From: Inquilinus sp052113205
Lineage (GTDB): Bacteria > Pseudomonadota > Alphaproteobacteria > DSM-16000 > Inquilinaceae
DNA: 64,000 nt
Assembly: GCF_052113205.1 (NCBI RefSeq)
Contig: NZ_JBFRCU010000032.1
Span: forward strand, 4,121 to 68,120
Reading direction: 5' to 3'
Made by a program: the position numbers and the translations under genes. Below the pieces are notes generated by a model. That model ran no database searches and was not told the DNA's origin. It was given only the letters and a program-made list of their open reading frames with translations. Positions 41,724 to 50,373 of the stretch are shown in pieces; positions within the stretch are counted from its first letter, which is position 1; each line of letters starts with the position of its first letter.

Positions 41724-42653
41724 ATGGAAGTCAAATGGCTGGAAGATTTTCTCAGCCTGTCCGCGACATCGAGCTTCTCCCGGTCCGCGGAGGAGCGCCA
41801 CGTCACGCAATCCGCCCTGAGCCGCCGCATCCGGCAGCTCGAGACCTGGATCGGCGTGCCGCTGTTCGACCGCACCAGTTATCCCGTGCGCCTGACCCCG
41901 GAGGGCCAGGATTTCCTGCCGCGGGCGCGAAAGATCCTGGACCTCGTGCACCAGACCCGGATCGACCTGCAGCACCGGCACGACGCCGTGGCGGAGACCC
42001 TGTCCTTCGCGACGCTGAACACCCTCTCCCTGACCTTCTTCCCGACCTGGATCCGGCGGCTGGAGAGCCAGCTCGGCCCGCTGCGCACCCGCTTCGAGAC
42101 GCGGCCGACCTTCGCCGGCATCATCGCCACGCTGCTCGACGGCCATTGCGACTTCCTGCTGACCTACGCCCATGAATCGGTGCCGCTGATGAGCGACATC
42201 GCCTATTGCGAGCACCGCTGCCTGGGCGAGGAGCGGGTCATCCCGGTCTCCGCGCCCGACGCCCGCGGCCGGCCGCTGCACGCGATCGACAGCGGCGGCG
42301 GGCCGATCCAGTATCTCAGCTACGGCACCGGCTCCTTCTTCGGCCACGGGCTGGTCAAGCTGTTCGCCGGGCGCCCGCTGCCGCTCGCCGTGGTCTATGA
42401 GAACGCGATGTCGGCCGGGCTCAAGGCGATGGCGCTGGCCGGGCGCGGCTTGGCCTGGATCCCGGAAAGCCTGATCGCGGAGGAGTTGCGCTCCGGCACC
42501 CTGGTCCGGGCCGGCAACCCGACCTGGACACTGGATGTCGAGATCCGCCTCTACCGCGCCTCGGCCACCCGCCCCTGCGCCGAGCGATTCTGGTCCGCCG
42601 TTCCAGACTGGCGGGACACGACGCCCCTGCCCCGCCGGATCTCGGCGGTCTGA
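41724..42653 (+). CDS. LysR-family transcriptional regulator
   Basis: 309 aa from ATG 41724 (GGAGG 6 nt upstream); an in-frame GTG at 41643 would add a Pro/Arg-rich stretch that is not typical. N-terminal winged helix: WLEDFLSLSATSSFSRSAEE with VTQSALSRRIRQLE. The effector-binding domain is of usual size. Its 3' end overlaps the convergent MmgE/PrpD gene by 103 bp. It follows the mdc operon, where some bacteria have a LysR-type MdcR, but here a GntR regulator is already present. It may instead control the peptide-scavenging operon. The target is unknown. Confidence 0.88.
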   Translation: MEVKWLEDFLSLSATSSFSRSAEERHVTQSALSRRIRQLETWIGVPLFDRTSYPVRLTPEGQDFLPRARKILDLVHQTRIDLQHRHDAVAETLSFATLNTLSLTFFPTWIRRLESQLGPLRTRFETRPTFAGIIATLLDGHCDFLLTYAHESVPLMSDIAYCEHRCLGEERVIPVSAPDARGRPLHAIDSGGGPIQYLSYGTGSFFGHGLVKLFAGRPLPLAVVYENAMSAGLKAMALAGRGLAWIPESLIAEELRSGTLVRAGNPTWTLDVEIRLYRASATRPCAERFWSAVPDWRDTTPLPRRISAV

Positions 42654-44008
42654 CCGAGCGGCTGTTCCAGGAACGCCAGGCTGTCCTGCTCATCCAGCCG
42701 GTCGAGGCGGTCATACAGGTGGTCGGCCTTGTCGGCGCCGAGCGTGCCGCGGCAGCAATCGGCGAACTTGGCCCGGCGGTCGGCATCGTCGAACGGGTCG
42801 GCGATGGTGCCCTTGGCCGCGCCGCGCTCGCCCGCCAGCACCCTTCCGTCGGTGAGGCGGACCGTGACCCGGTGCGGCAGCGGCCGCGCCCGCTCCGCCT
42901 CCGCCTCCGCCTCCGCCGAATGGGAGGTCATGCCGATGCGCGGCAGCAGGTCACGCACCGGCTTGGCCCCCACCGCCTCGGGGGTGAAATCCGACAGCTC
43001 CAGCCGGTCCTTCAGCAGCGCCAGGGCGACGCAGTATTGCATCGAAAAGCGCGCCTGCATCTCGTCCGCAGGATTCGGATAGGCGAGGTTGCGCTGGTTG
43101 ACGAGGCCGACCAGGGTGTCCACCGCCGCCACCTCCCCCGCCGCGAAGCCGTGCTGTGCCTTGAGGTCGAGCACGATGTCGACGGCGTTGTGGGTCGAGC
43201 CGCAGCAGGGGTGGCGCTTCGGCATCAGCCCCTCGCTCTCGATCACATGCGGCGTGCCGATCGCGACCTCGTCCCAGCCCGTGGCGTCCGGCCCGCCGAA
43301 CAGCTCGCGGAAGCCCTGCGGCGCCTCCAGGATGTCGAGCCGGCCGGTCATGCCGCATTCCGCCAGCGCCGCCGCCTCGACCGCGTTTCGCGCCGCCAGC
43401 CCGGCGTGCAGCGGCTTGGCCGGTGTGCCGAACTGGCCCTTGACCCCGGCGGCCATGCTGACGGCGAGGCTCATCGCCCGGGCGATGCCGGCCTCGTCGA
43501 GTGCGCACAGCCAGGCCACGCCCGCCGCCGTGCCGATGCAGCCGACGGTCGAGGTGGAGTGCCAGCCGGCGGTGTAGTGCGACGGGTTGACCCCGCGTCC
43601 GACCGCGGCCTGCGCCTCCAGCCCGACCAGATAGGCGTCGACCAGCGCCCGCCCCGACAGGCCCCGGACCAGCGCCGGACCCAGCAGCGCCGGCACCAGC
43701 ACCGCCGAGGCGTGACTGCAGGCCGGGCGGAAGTTGTCGTCATAGTCCAGCGCATGCGCCGCCGTGCCGTTGACCAGGGCGGACAGCGCCTCCGCCGCCT
43801 GCCCACCGCCGACCAGGGTGCAGCGCGGGCCGTCGGCGATCGAGCCGGCAAAGGCGGCGCGCACCGCCTGCACCGACGGATCATCGCCCCCGGCCAGCAT
43901 GCAGCCGATCGTATCGGCGATGGCGTGGCGGGCCCGCAGCCGGGCGAGATCGCTGAATTCGATCCCGGAGCGGCCCCAGCGCGCGATCGCCTCGATGATG
44001 CTGACCAT
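42551..44008 (-). CDS. MmgE/PrpD family protein
   Basis: 485 aa. PrpD-fold features: ALDYDDNFRPACSHASAVLVPALL, GRGVNPSHYTAGWHSTSTVG, KRHPCCGSTHNAVD. PrpD is a 2-methylcitrate dehydratase, but most family members outside prp operons (and there is no prpB or prpC here) have unknown substrates; iminodisuccinate epimerase and itaconate-related enzymes are examples. GGAGG precedes the start. The C-terminal 35 residues lie in the region overlapping the lysR gene and are probably a late extension beyond the family's usual length of about 450. Last gene of the peptide-scavenging operon. Confidence 0.82.
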   Translation of the reverse strand: MVSIIEAIARWGRSGIEFSDLARLRARHAIADTIGCMLAGGDDPSVQAVRAAFAGSIADGPRCTLVGGGQAAEALSALVNGTAAHALDYDDNFRPACSHASAVLVPALLGPALVRGLSGRALVDAYLVGLEAQAAVGRGVNPSHYTAGWHSTSTVGCIGTAAGVAWLCALDEAGIARAMSLAVSMAAGVKGQFGTPAKPLHAGLAARNAVEAAALAECGMTGRLDILEAPQGFRELFGGPDATGWDEVAIGTPHVIESEGLMPKRHPCCGSTHNAVDIVLDLKAQHGFAAGEVAAVDTLVGLVNQRNLAYPNPADEMQARFSMQYCVALALLKDRLELSDFTPEAVGAKPVRDLLPRIGMTSHSAEAEAEAERARPLPHRVTVRLTDGRVLAGERGAAKGTIADPFDDADRRAKFADCCRGTLGADKADHLYDRLDRLDEQDSLAFLEQPLGQTAEIRRGRGVVSRQSGTADQNRSAQGRVAEAR

Positions 44009-44020
44009 GGTTCCTCCGGC

Positions 44021-45049
44021 TCAGGCGGCCATGCCGGCCCTGCGGGCGTCGAGGATGAGGGCGAGCAGCCGGCCGAATTGGAACCGGTCGATCTCCTGTC
44101 CCTTCGCGGCGGTGTCGGCGCGGTGGACGATGACGAGGTCGAGCGGCGGGATGACGACGCAGTAGTGGCCGCCGGAACCCCAGGCGCTGTAGGTCCCTTC
44201 GGGCACGATCACGCCCGGGAAGGCGATGCCCTGCCGCGCCACCCACCACATGTAGCCATAGGCGCCGTGGGTTCCGGCATCGGAATAGGGCAGCACGCTG
44301 GCCGCCACCCAGCCCTGCGGCACCACCTCGCGGTCGGCCCAGCGGCCGTCGCGCAGGAACAGCAGTCCGAAGCGGGCGAGATCCCGGGTCGACATCCGGA
44401 ACGGATAGGCCGGATGGACCGAGCACGGGTCGGGCTGCAGCCAGCCATCCGCCCGCTCCGTATCGAAGCGGAAATCCTGCAGGCCCAGCGGCCCCGCGAT
44501 CCGGTCGCGGAAGGCGGCGTGGATGCCGAGGCCGGTCAGCTGCGTGTAGACCGTGCCGAGCGCGTTGAAGTCCCAGTTGCTGTAGCACCACACCGTGCCC
44601 GGCGCGTGGGCATGGCGCGGCGGCTTCAGCGACTTCATCCAGGGCGTCTCGTAGCCCGCCGGATGGAAGATACCGGACCGGGCGGTCAGCAGGTCGTAGA
44701 CCGTCGCCTGCTTCTCGCGCTCGCTCAGCCCCTCGCGGTCGTCGATGCCGAGCTTGTCCAGGGTCAGCGACAGGTCGATGGCGTCGTCGCCGCGATGCGT
44801 GCCGATCAGGGCGCTGAGGAAGCTCTTGCGGATCGAATGGCACAGGTAGCGCCGGGTGACGTCGCCGCGGCTGGCGATCACCCGGCCGCCCTGCACGATC
44901 ATCAGGGCGGCGGTGCCGATCCGGTCGGCATGGGACCAGACCCGGTCCAGATGCTCCAGCGACCAGCCGGCCGACCGGATGTCCTCGACCATCTCCCAGA
45001 TCGCGCCGGGCCAGTGGTCGGCCAGTTCGGCTGAGATCAACAGTCTCAC
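44021..45049 (-). CDS. Serine hydrolase of the beta-lactamase/penicillin-binding fold
   Basis: 342 aa from a GTG that overlaps the upstream ATPase stop (GTGA, 45046-45049). SxxK is S72-I-R-K75, the YSN-type second motif is in WCYSNWDFN, and a late GSGGHYC block occupies the KTG position. There is no signal peptide, so it is likely a cytosolic esterase, amidase or D-aminopeptidase-like enzyme rather than a resistance beta-lactamase. It is coupled to a peptide-type ABC transporter, so its substrate is probably an imported amide or peptide. 12 bp separate it from the PrpD start. Confidence 0.83.
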   Translation of the reverse strand: MRLLISAELADHWPGAIWEMVEDIRSAGWSLEHLDRVWSHADRIGTAALMIVQGGRVIASRGDVTRRYLCHSIRKSFLSALIGTHRGDDAIDLSLTLDKLGIDDREGLSEREKQATVYDLLTARSGIFHPAGYETPWMKSLKPPRHAHAPGTVWCYSNWDFNALGTVYTQLTGLGIHAAFRDRIAGPLGLQDFRFDTERADGWLQPDPCSVHPAYPFRMSTRDLARFGLLFLRDGRWADREVVPQGWVAASVLPYSDAGTHGAYGYMWWVARQGIAFPGVIVPEGTYSAWGSGGHYCVVIPPLDLVIVHRADTAAKGQEIDRFQFGRLLALILDARRAGMAA

Positions 45050-45834
45050 GGTGCCACCGACTCCCCCACCACCGGCGCCGGCCGGTAGCCGGTGCTCGCT
45101 TCCAGGAAGCGGCGCGTGTAGTCGTCCTGCGCCTGGCGGGCACGGACGCCCTGCGCCGTCATCTCCTCGACGATCCACCCCCCGTTCATCATCGCGATGC
45201 GGTCGCAGAGATGGGCGATGACCGGGAGGTCGTGGGTCACCATCAGATAGGTCAGGCCGCGGTCGCGCCGCAGCGCCTTGAGCAGGTTCAGGATCTCGGC
45301 CTGGACCGAGACGTCGAGCGCCGAGGTCGGCTCGTCCAGCAACAGGATCTCCGGCTCGATGATCAGGCTGCGGGCGATGGCGACGCGCTGGCGCTGCCCG
45401 CCCGACAGCTCGTGCGGATAGCGGTAGCGGAAGCCGCGGCCGAGGCCGACCGCATCCAGCGCCGCGTCGATCCGCTGCTCCTGCCGGTCGAAGCCGTGGA
45501 TCCTGAGCGGCTCGGACAGCACCGCCCGCACCATCTTGCGCGGATGCAGCGAGGCATAGGGGTCCTGGAACACCATCTGGACCCGGCGGAAGAACGCCTT
45601 GTCGCGCTTGCGCGGCACCTCGCGGCCGCGGAACAGGATCGACCCCTGATAGCCGGTGTTGAGCCCCGCCAAGGCGCGCAGGACGGTGGACTTGCCGCAG
45701 CCGGATTCGCCGATCAGGCCGAAGGATTCGCCCTGGCGCAGGACGAAGGAGACGTCGTCGACCGCGGTCATCGCCGCGGCGCCGGAGCCGAAGGTGACGC
45801 GCAGGCCGATCGCCTCCAGGATCGTATCGGTCAT
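45046..45834 (-). CDS. ABC transporter ATP-binding protein (DppF-like, short form)
   Basis: 262 aa, shorter than typical because the C-terminal oligopeptide-transport extension with its cysteines is missing. Walker A GESGCGKST, signature LSGGQRQRVAIARSL, Walker B ILLLDEPTSALD, switch THDLPVIAH. The ATGA overlap with the partner ATPase supports one complex. The operon is complete without any other F-type subunit. Confidence 0.88.
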   Translation of the reverse strand: MTDTILEAIGLRVTFGSGAAAMTAVDDVSFVLRQGESFGLIGESGCGKSTVLRALAGLNTGYQGSILFRGREVPRKRDKAFFRRVQMVFQDPYASLHPRKMVRAVLSEPLRIHGFDRQEQRIDAALDAVGLGRGFRYRYPHELSGGQRQRVAIARSLIIEPEILLLDEPTSALDVSVQAEILNLLKALRRDRGLTYLMVTHDLPVIAHLCDRIAMMNGGWIVEEMTAQGVRARQAQDDYTRRFLEASTGYRPAPVVGESVAP

Positions 45835-46697
45835 GCCGCGGCTCCCGCCTGGAAGGTCGGCCCGTCGAGCCAGGCCGGGTCGCGGCTGGGCACCCGCAGC
45901 GTGTCGACCGGCCGGTCGAGCTGCGGCAGGCTGTCCAGCAGGGCCCGGGTGTAGGGATGCTGCGCCCGACGCAGCTCCTTCGCCGGCAAATCCTCCATGA
46001 TCCGGCCGGCATACATCACCAGCACCCGGTCGCAGAAATCGGCCACCAGGTTGAGGTCGTGGCTGATGAACATCAGCCCGGTGCCGCGCCGGGTCACCAG
46101 CTCGTCGAGGATGGTCAGCACCTGCCGCCGCACCGTGACGTCGAGCGCCGAGGTCGGCTCGTCGGCAATGATCAGATCAGGCTCGGGGATCAGCATCATA
46201 GCGATCATGATGCGCTGCCCCATGCCGCCCGAGACCTCGTGCGGGAACAGGCGGAACACGCGCTCGGGGTCGCGGATATGGACGGCGTCCAGCATCTCCA
46301 ACGCCCTTGCCTGCGCCACGCGCGCGCCGACCCGGTGGTGCAGCCGGTAGGCCTCGGTGATCTGCTTTCCGACCCGCATCAGCGGGTTCAGCGAGAATTT
46401 CGGATCCTGCAGGATCATCGAGATGCGGTTGCCGCGGATCGCCCGCATCCGGCGCTCCGAGGCGGCGAGCAGATCGATGCCATCGAAATCGAGCCGCCTT
46501 GCCGTCACCCGCGCCGCCTTGGGTGTCAATTTCATGACCGAACGGCCGGTCAGCGATTTGCCAGAGCCGGATTCGCCGACGATCCCGACCTTCTCGCGCC
46601 CGACAGCAAAGGAGATGCCGCGCACCGCCTGGATGGTGCCGCGGCCGCCGGGGAAGTCGATGCGCAGATCCTCGACCTGCAGGAGCGGCTCAGCCAT
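45831..46697 (-). CDS. ABC transporter ATP-binding protein (DppD-like)
   Basis: 288 aa. Walker A GESGSGKS, signature VSGGMGQRIMIAMML, Walker B LIIADEPTSALD, switch SHDLNLVAD. It also lacks most of the usual cysteine-containing C-terminal extension. It overlaps the DppC-like gene by 8 bp and the short DppF-like gene by ATGA. Motor subunit for the 46690-48692 permeases. Confidence 0.88.
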   Translation of the reverse strand: MAEPLLQVEDLRIDFPGGRGTIQAVRGISFAVGREKVGIVGESGSGKSLTGRSVMKLTPKAARVTARRLDFDGIDLLAASERRMRAIRGNRISMILQDPKFSLNPLMRVGKQITEAYRLHHRVGARVAQARALEMLDAVHIRDPERVFRLFPHEVSGGMGQRIMIAMMLIPEPDLIIADEPTSALDVTVRRQVLTILDELVTRRGTGLMFISHDLNLVADFCDRVLVMYAGRIMEDLPAKELRRAQHPYTRALLDSLPQLDRPVDTLRVPSRDPAWLDGPTFQAGAAA

Positions 46698-47622
46698 GGC
46701 GGGGATCCAGGATGTCGCGCAGCCCGTCGCCGAACAGGTTGAAGGCCAGGCTGGTGAGCAGGATGGCGCAGCCGGGGATCGCCGCGATCCACCAGCTGGT
46801 CAGCACGAATTCGCGGCCGCTGGACAGCATCGCCCCCCATTCGGGGCTGGGCGGCTGCGCCCCGAGACCGAGAAAGCCGAGGCCGGCGGCGGTCAGGATG
46901 ATCGCCGCCATGTTGAGCGTGATCCGCACCACCACCGAGGGCAGGCACATCGGCACCACATGGGACAGGATGATCCGCAGCGACGACGCCCCCTGCAGCC
47001 GGACCGCGGCGATGTAGTCGGAGGACCGGATCGACAGCGTCTCGGCCCGCGCCAGCCGCGCGATCGGTGGCCAGGCGGCGAGCGAGATGGCGATGATCGC
47101 GTTCTGGATGCCGGGCCCGAGCGCGGCGACGAAGGCCAGCGCCAGGATCAGGCTGGGGAAGGCCAGGAAGATGTCGACGACGCGCATCAGCACGATGTCG
47201 ACCCAGCCGCCAAGATAGCCCGAGGTGGTGCCGATCAGCAGGCCGATCGGCGCCACGATCAGCGCCGTCAGCACGGCGATGTAGAGCGTGATCCGGGCGC
47301 CGAAGACGATGCGGCTGAACACGTCGCGGCCGAGCTCGTCGGTGCCGAGGAAATGCGCGGCCGAGGGCGGCTGCAGCCGGGTGGTGAGGTCCTGGGCGTA
47401 GATGTCGTGGGTCGCGATCAGCGGCGCGAACACCGCCATGACCGCGATGACCAGCAGGATGACCAGCCCCAGCAGTGCCGGGGGGTTGCCCACCAGCCGC
47501 AGCAGCTTGAGCCAGAGCTGCTGGGCGCGGGCCTGCATCGGCGAGGCCGGGACCGGGGCGTGCAGCCAGGCCCTGATCGAGCCGGAGCGAAGGGCGGTGT
47601 TGCTAGGCATGTCCGCGCTCAT
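46690..47622 (-). CDS. ABC transporter permease (DppC-like)
   Basis: 310 aa from ATG 47622, which overlaps the DppB-like stop; ATG 47610 is an alternative. FLGTDELGRDVFSRIVFGAR after the first helix and LGFLGLGAQPPSPEWGAML near the end are hallmarks of the family. The N-terminal 35 residues are cytoplasmic and rich in Ala, Pro and Gln. Forms the channel with 47619-48692. Confidence 0.9.
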   Translation of the reverse strand: MSADMPSNTALRSGSIRAWLHAPVPASPMQARAQQLWLKLLRLVGNPPALLGLVILLVIAVMAVFAPLIATHDIYAQDLTTRLQPPSAAHFLGTDELGRDVFSRIVFGARITLYIAVLTALIVAPIGLLIGTTSGYLGGWVDIVLMRVVDIFLAFPSLILALAFVAALGPGIQNAIIAISLAAWPPIARLARAETLSIRSSDYIAAVRLQGASSLRIILSHVVPMCLPSVVVRITLNMAAIILTAAGLGFLGLGAQPPSPEWGAMLSSGREFVLTSWWIAAIPGCAILLTSLAFNLFGDGLRDILDPRHG

Positions 47623-48692
47623 CGGGTGCGAGGGTCGAAGATGCGGTACAGCAGGTCGCACACCAGGTTCAGCGTCACGAAGATCATGCCGATCAGGAGC
47701 GTGCATCCGACCACCGCGTTCATGTCGCCGGCCAGCAGCGTGTTGGTCAGGTAGCGGCCGAAGCCGGGCCAGGCGAAGACCGTCTCGGTCAGCACCGCCC
47801 CTTCCAGCAGGAAGGCGTAGGACAGGGCCACCACCGTCACCACCTGCACCGCGATGTTGCGGAAGGCGTGGATCCACACGGTGCGGGCCCAGGACAGGCC
47901 CTTGACCCGCGCCGCCACCACATATTCCTGGCCCAGCTGCTCGATCATGAAGCTGCGGGTCATCCGGCTGATATAGGCCAGCGCGCTGAAGCCGAGGATC
48001 GAGGCCGGCAGGATGACGTGGCTGAAGACGTTGCCAAACACCTCCCACTGCCCCCGCAGCGCGGTGTCGAGCAGCAGGAAGCCGGTCATCGGCTCGATGT
48101 CGAACTCGTATGTGAAGTCGATGCGCCCGGGCCCGCCGACCCAGCCGAGCGTGGCGTAGAACAGCACCAGCCCCATCAGCCCGAGCCAGAAGGTCGGCGC
48201 CGAATAGCCCAGGAGGCCGACCACACGGACGATGTGGTCGACCGCGCTGTCGCGGTACATCGCCGCCAGCACGCCGAAGGGGATGCCGAGGCCGGTGCCG
48301 ATGATGATGGCGACCGTCGCCAGCTCCAGCGTCGCCGGGAACACCCGGGCGATGTCCTCGACCACCGGCTTGCCGGTGGTCAAGGCGGTGCCGAGGTCGA
48401 GGCTGACGATGTCGCGCAGGTAGCGCAGGAACTGGATCCAGATCGGCTGGTCCAGCCCGAGTTGCCGGTACACCGCGTCATAGGCGGCCTGGGTGGCGTT
48501 GTCGCCGAGGATGGCGGCGACCGGGTCGAGCGGCAGCATCCGCCCGATGAAGAAGGTCAAGGCGGCCAGCCCGAACAGGGTGACGGCGACGGACAGGACG
48601 GTCCGCCCGGCCGCCAGCGCCCAGGACGAGAGCGGGTTCCGTCCTGGGGCCGCAAGCCGGCGGGGGGTGGTGGCAATGGGTGCGTCGACCAT
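47619..48692 (-). CDS. ABC transporter permease (DppB-like)
   Basis: 357 aa, longer than average through a periplasmic insertion (GGPGRIDFTYEFDIEPMTGF, about residues 185-205). FFIGRMLPLDPVAAILGD after the first helix and VFAWPGFGRYLTNTLLAGD are family hallmarks; the ATPase-contact loop is ARVKGLSWARTVWIHAFRN. Follows the second binding-protein gene by 4 bp. Confidence 0.9.
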   Translation of the reverse strand: MVDAPIATTPRRLAAPGRNPLSSWALAAGRTVLSVAVTLFGLAALTFFIGRMLPLDPVAAILGDNATQAAYDAVYRQLGLDQPIWIQFLRYLRDIVSLDLGTALTTGKPVVEDIARVFPATLELATVAIIIGTGLGIPFGVLAAMYRDSAVDHIVRVVGLLGYSAPTFWLGLMGLVLFYATLGWVGGPGRIDFTYEFDIEPMTGFLLLDTALRGQWEVFGNVFSHVILPASILGFSALAYISRMTRSFMIEQLGQEYVVAARVKGLSWARTVWIHAFRNIAVQVVTVVALSYAFLLEGAVLTETVFAWPGFGRYLTNTLLAGDMNAVVGCTLLIGMIFVTLNLVCDLLYRIFDPRTR

Positions 48693-48696
48693 GGCG

Positions 48697-50331
48697 CTAC
48701 TTGGCGACGGTTTCGTAATAGGTCCGGAAGCCGTTCCAGCGCCAGTTCTTCAGCGTCTTGCGGATGCCGGCGACATTGTAGGTCTGGAACATGATGGCGA
48801 AGGGCCCCTCCTGCATCATCTGCAGCTGCAGGTCGCGATAGAGCGCGTTCCGCTTCTCCGGATCCGGCTCCAGCAGCGCCGCCTCGACCGTCCGGTTCGC
48901 GTCCTCGGAGGCAAAGGAGGCGTTCCAGCTCGGATTCTGGGTCAGCTTCGCCTCGGCCCGGTTGTCCGGGTTGTAGACCAGCCGCGAGGCGTTGCCATGC
49001 GCATCGGGAACGCTGGTCTGCCACGACGACATCGAGGTCTCGAAATCCCGGCCGCGCACCCGGCTGAACAGCTGGGCATTGGCCATCCGCTCCACCGTCA
49101 GCTCGACGCCGATCCGGGCGGCGTTCTGCTGCACGCTCTGCGCGACCGGCGCGGCATGCGGCAGGGTGCCGATGAAGACGCTGGCCTTGAAGCCGTTCGG
49201 ATAGCCGGCCTCGGCCAGCAGCGCCTTGGCCTTGTCGAGGTCGAGCGAGAAGGGTTGCCCTTCGGTCTCATCCAGCGCGCCGACCGCGCCGATCTGGGCG
49301 AAGCTGGCCCGCGGCACGCCGATATTCGACATCACCGTCTTGGCCAGGCCGTCATAGTCGATCAGGTACCGCATCGCCAGGCGGACCTTCGGGTTCGCGA
49401 AGATCGGGTTGGCGTTGTTGAACGACCAGTAGAAGAGTTGCGGCCGGAGGACCCGGACGATCGACACGTCCGGCGATGACTCCAGGTCCTTCAGGTCTTC
49501 CGGCGTCAGGTCGCGCGCCACGTCGACATCGCCCTGGGTCAGCAGCAGGCGCTGGGTCCCCGCCTCCGCCACATGGCGGATCAGGATGCGCTTCAGGGCC
49601 GGCGCCTGGCCCCAGTAGGTGTCGTTCGCCTGCAGCACCACGGCCTCGCCGGCGTTCCACTGCGCCAACCGGTAGGGGCCGACGCATTCGGTGCGGGTCG
49701 TCAGATACTTGTTGCCGAGATCGCGATTCGCCTCATTGGCCAGGATGGTCTTGCGGTCATGGGTGAAGGAGACGCGGTTCGCGGCGATCCCCTGCAGCAC
49801 CAGGTTGGTCGGGTAGGGCTTGTCGAGCTTGAGGACGAGGGTGGCGTCGTCCGGCGCGGTGATCTGGGCGTCGACCTTGTCCTTGGTAAAGCCGTACTCG
49901 TTCAGCGTCGCCGCGTTGCCGAAGCCGAGCTTGACCACACGCTGCATCGACCAGGCCGTGTCGGCCGCCGTCACCGGGTTGCCGGAGGGGAAGGTCGCCC
50001 CCTTGCGCAGATGGAAGACGATCTGCTGGCGGTCGTCGGACACATCCCAGCGCTCGGCGAAGAGCGGCACCGCCTTGGTCTCGTCCGCCGGATCGACATC
50101 GACCAGCGGATCGCAGGTGGTCTGCACGATCTCGTTGGTCACCACCTCGCCGATCTGGGCCGGGTCGAAGGTGCTGATTGCGTCGATATTCCAGGCCATG
50201 ACCAGCGCGTTCGACGGCGTGGCCGCCCCGGCGGCGAACGGCGCCGCACCGAGGACGGCGCCGCAGACCGCGCCGAGGATGAGACGAAGCGGATGGGATC
50301 CGGGCGGCGCCGGACTCGAAGCAGCGGGCAT
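48697..50331 (-). CDS. ABC transporter substrate-binding protein, family 5 (tandem copy 2, proximal to permeases)
   Basis: 544 aa. Signal peptide with long n-region (PLRLILGAVCGAVLGAAPFA, cleavage near AGAA). The mature start is NALVMAWNIDAISTFDPAQI, with FHLRKGATFPSGNPVTAADT and CVGPYRLAQWNAGEAV typical of family 5. GGAGG with a 7-nt spacer precedes the ATG. It is very similar, well over three quarters identical by eye, to the upstream copy of equal length, so this is a recent tandem duplication. Confidence 0.9.
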   Translation of the reverse strand: MPAASSPAPPGSHPLRLILGAVCGAVLGAAPFAAGAATPSNALVMAWNIDAISTFDPAQIGEVVTNEIVQTTCDPLVDVDPADETKAVPLFAERWDVSDDRQQIVFHLRKGATFPSGNPVTAADTAWSMQRVVKLGFGNAATLNEYGFTKDKVDAQITAPDDATLVLKLDKPYPTNLVLQGIAANRVSFTHDRKTILANEANRDLGNKYLTTRTECVGPYRLAQWNAGEAVVLQANDTYWGQAPALKRILIRHVAEAGTQRLLLTQGDVDVARDLTPEDLKDLESSPDVSIVRVLRPQLFYWSFNNANPIFANPKVRLAMRYLIDYDGLAKTVMSNIGVPRASFAQIGAVGALDETEGQPFSLDLDKAKALLAEAGYPNGFKASVFIGTLPHAAPVAQSVQQNAARIGVELTVERMANAQLFSRVRGRDFETSMSSWQTSVPDAHGNASRLVYNPDNRAEAKLTQNPSWNASFASEDANRTVEAALLEPDPEKRNALYRDLQLQMMQEGPFAIMFQTYNVAGIRKTLKNWRWNGFRTYYETVAK

Positions 50332-50373
50332 CGTGGAGCCTCCGTGCTGTTCGGAAATCGGTGTCCGGCGCCG

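Noticed and set aside
42551..44008. prpD of the methylcitrate cycle
   Set aside because: No prpB, prpC or acnM neighbour is present, and family members with this context have varied or unknown functions.
44021..45049. Beta-lactam resistance gene
   Set aside because: SxxK is present but there is no export signal, and the gene is coupled to a peptide importer; a cytosolic hydrolase is more likely.
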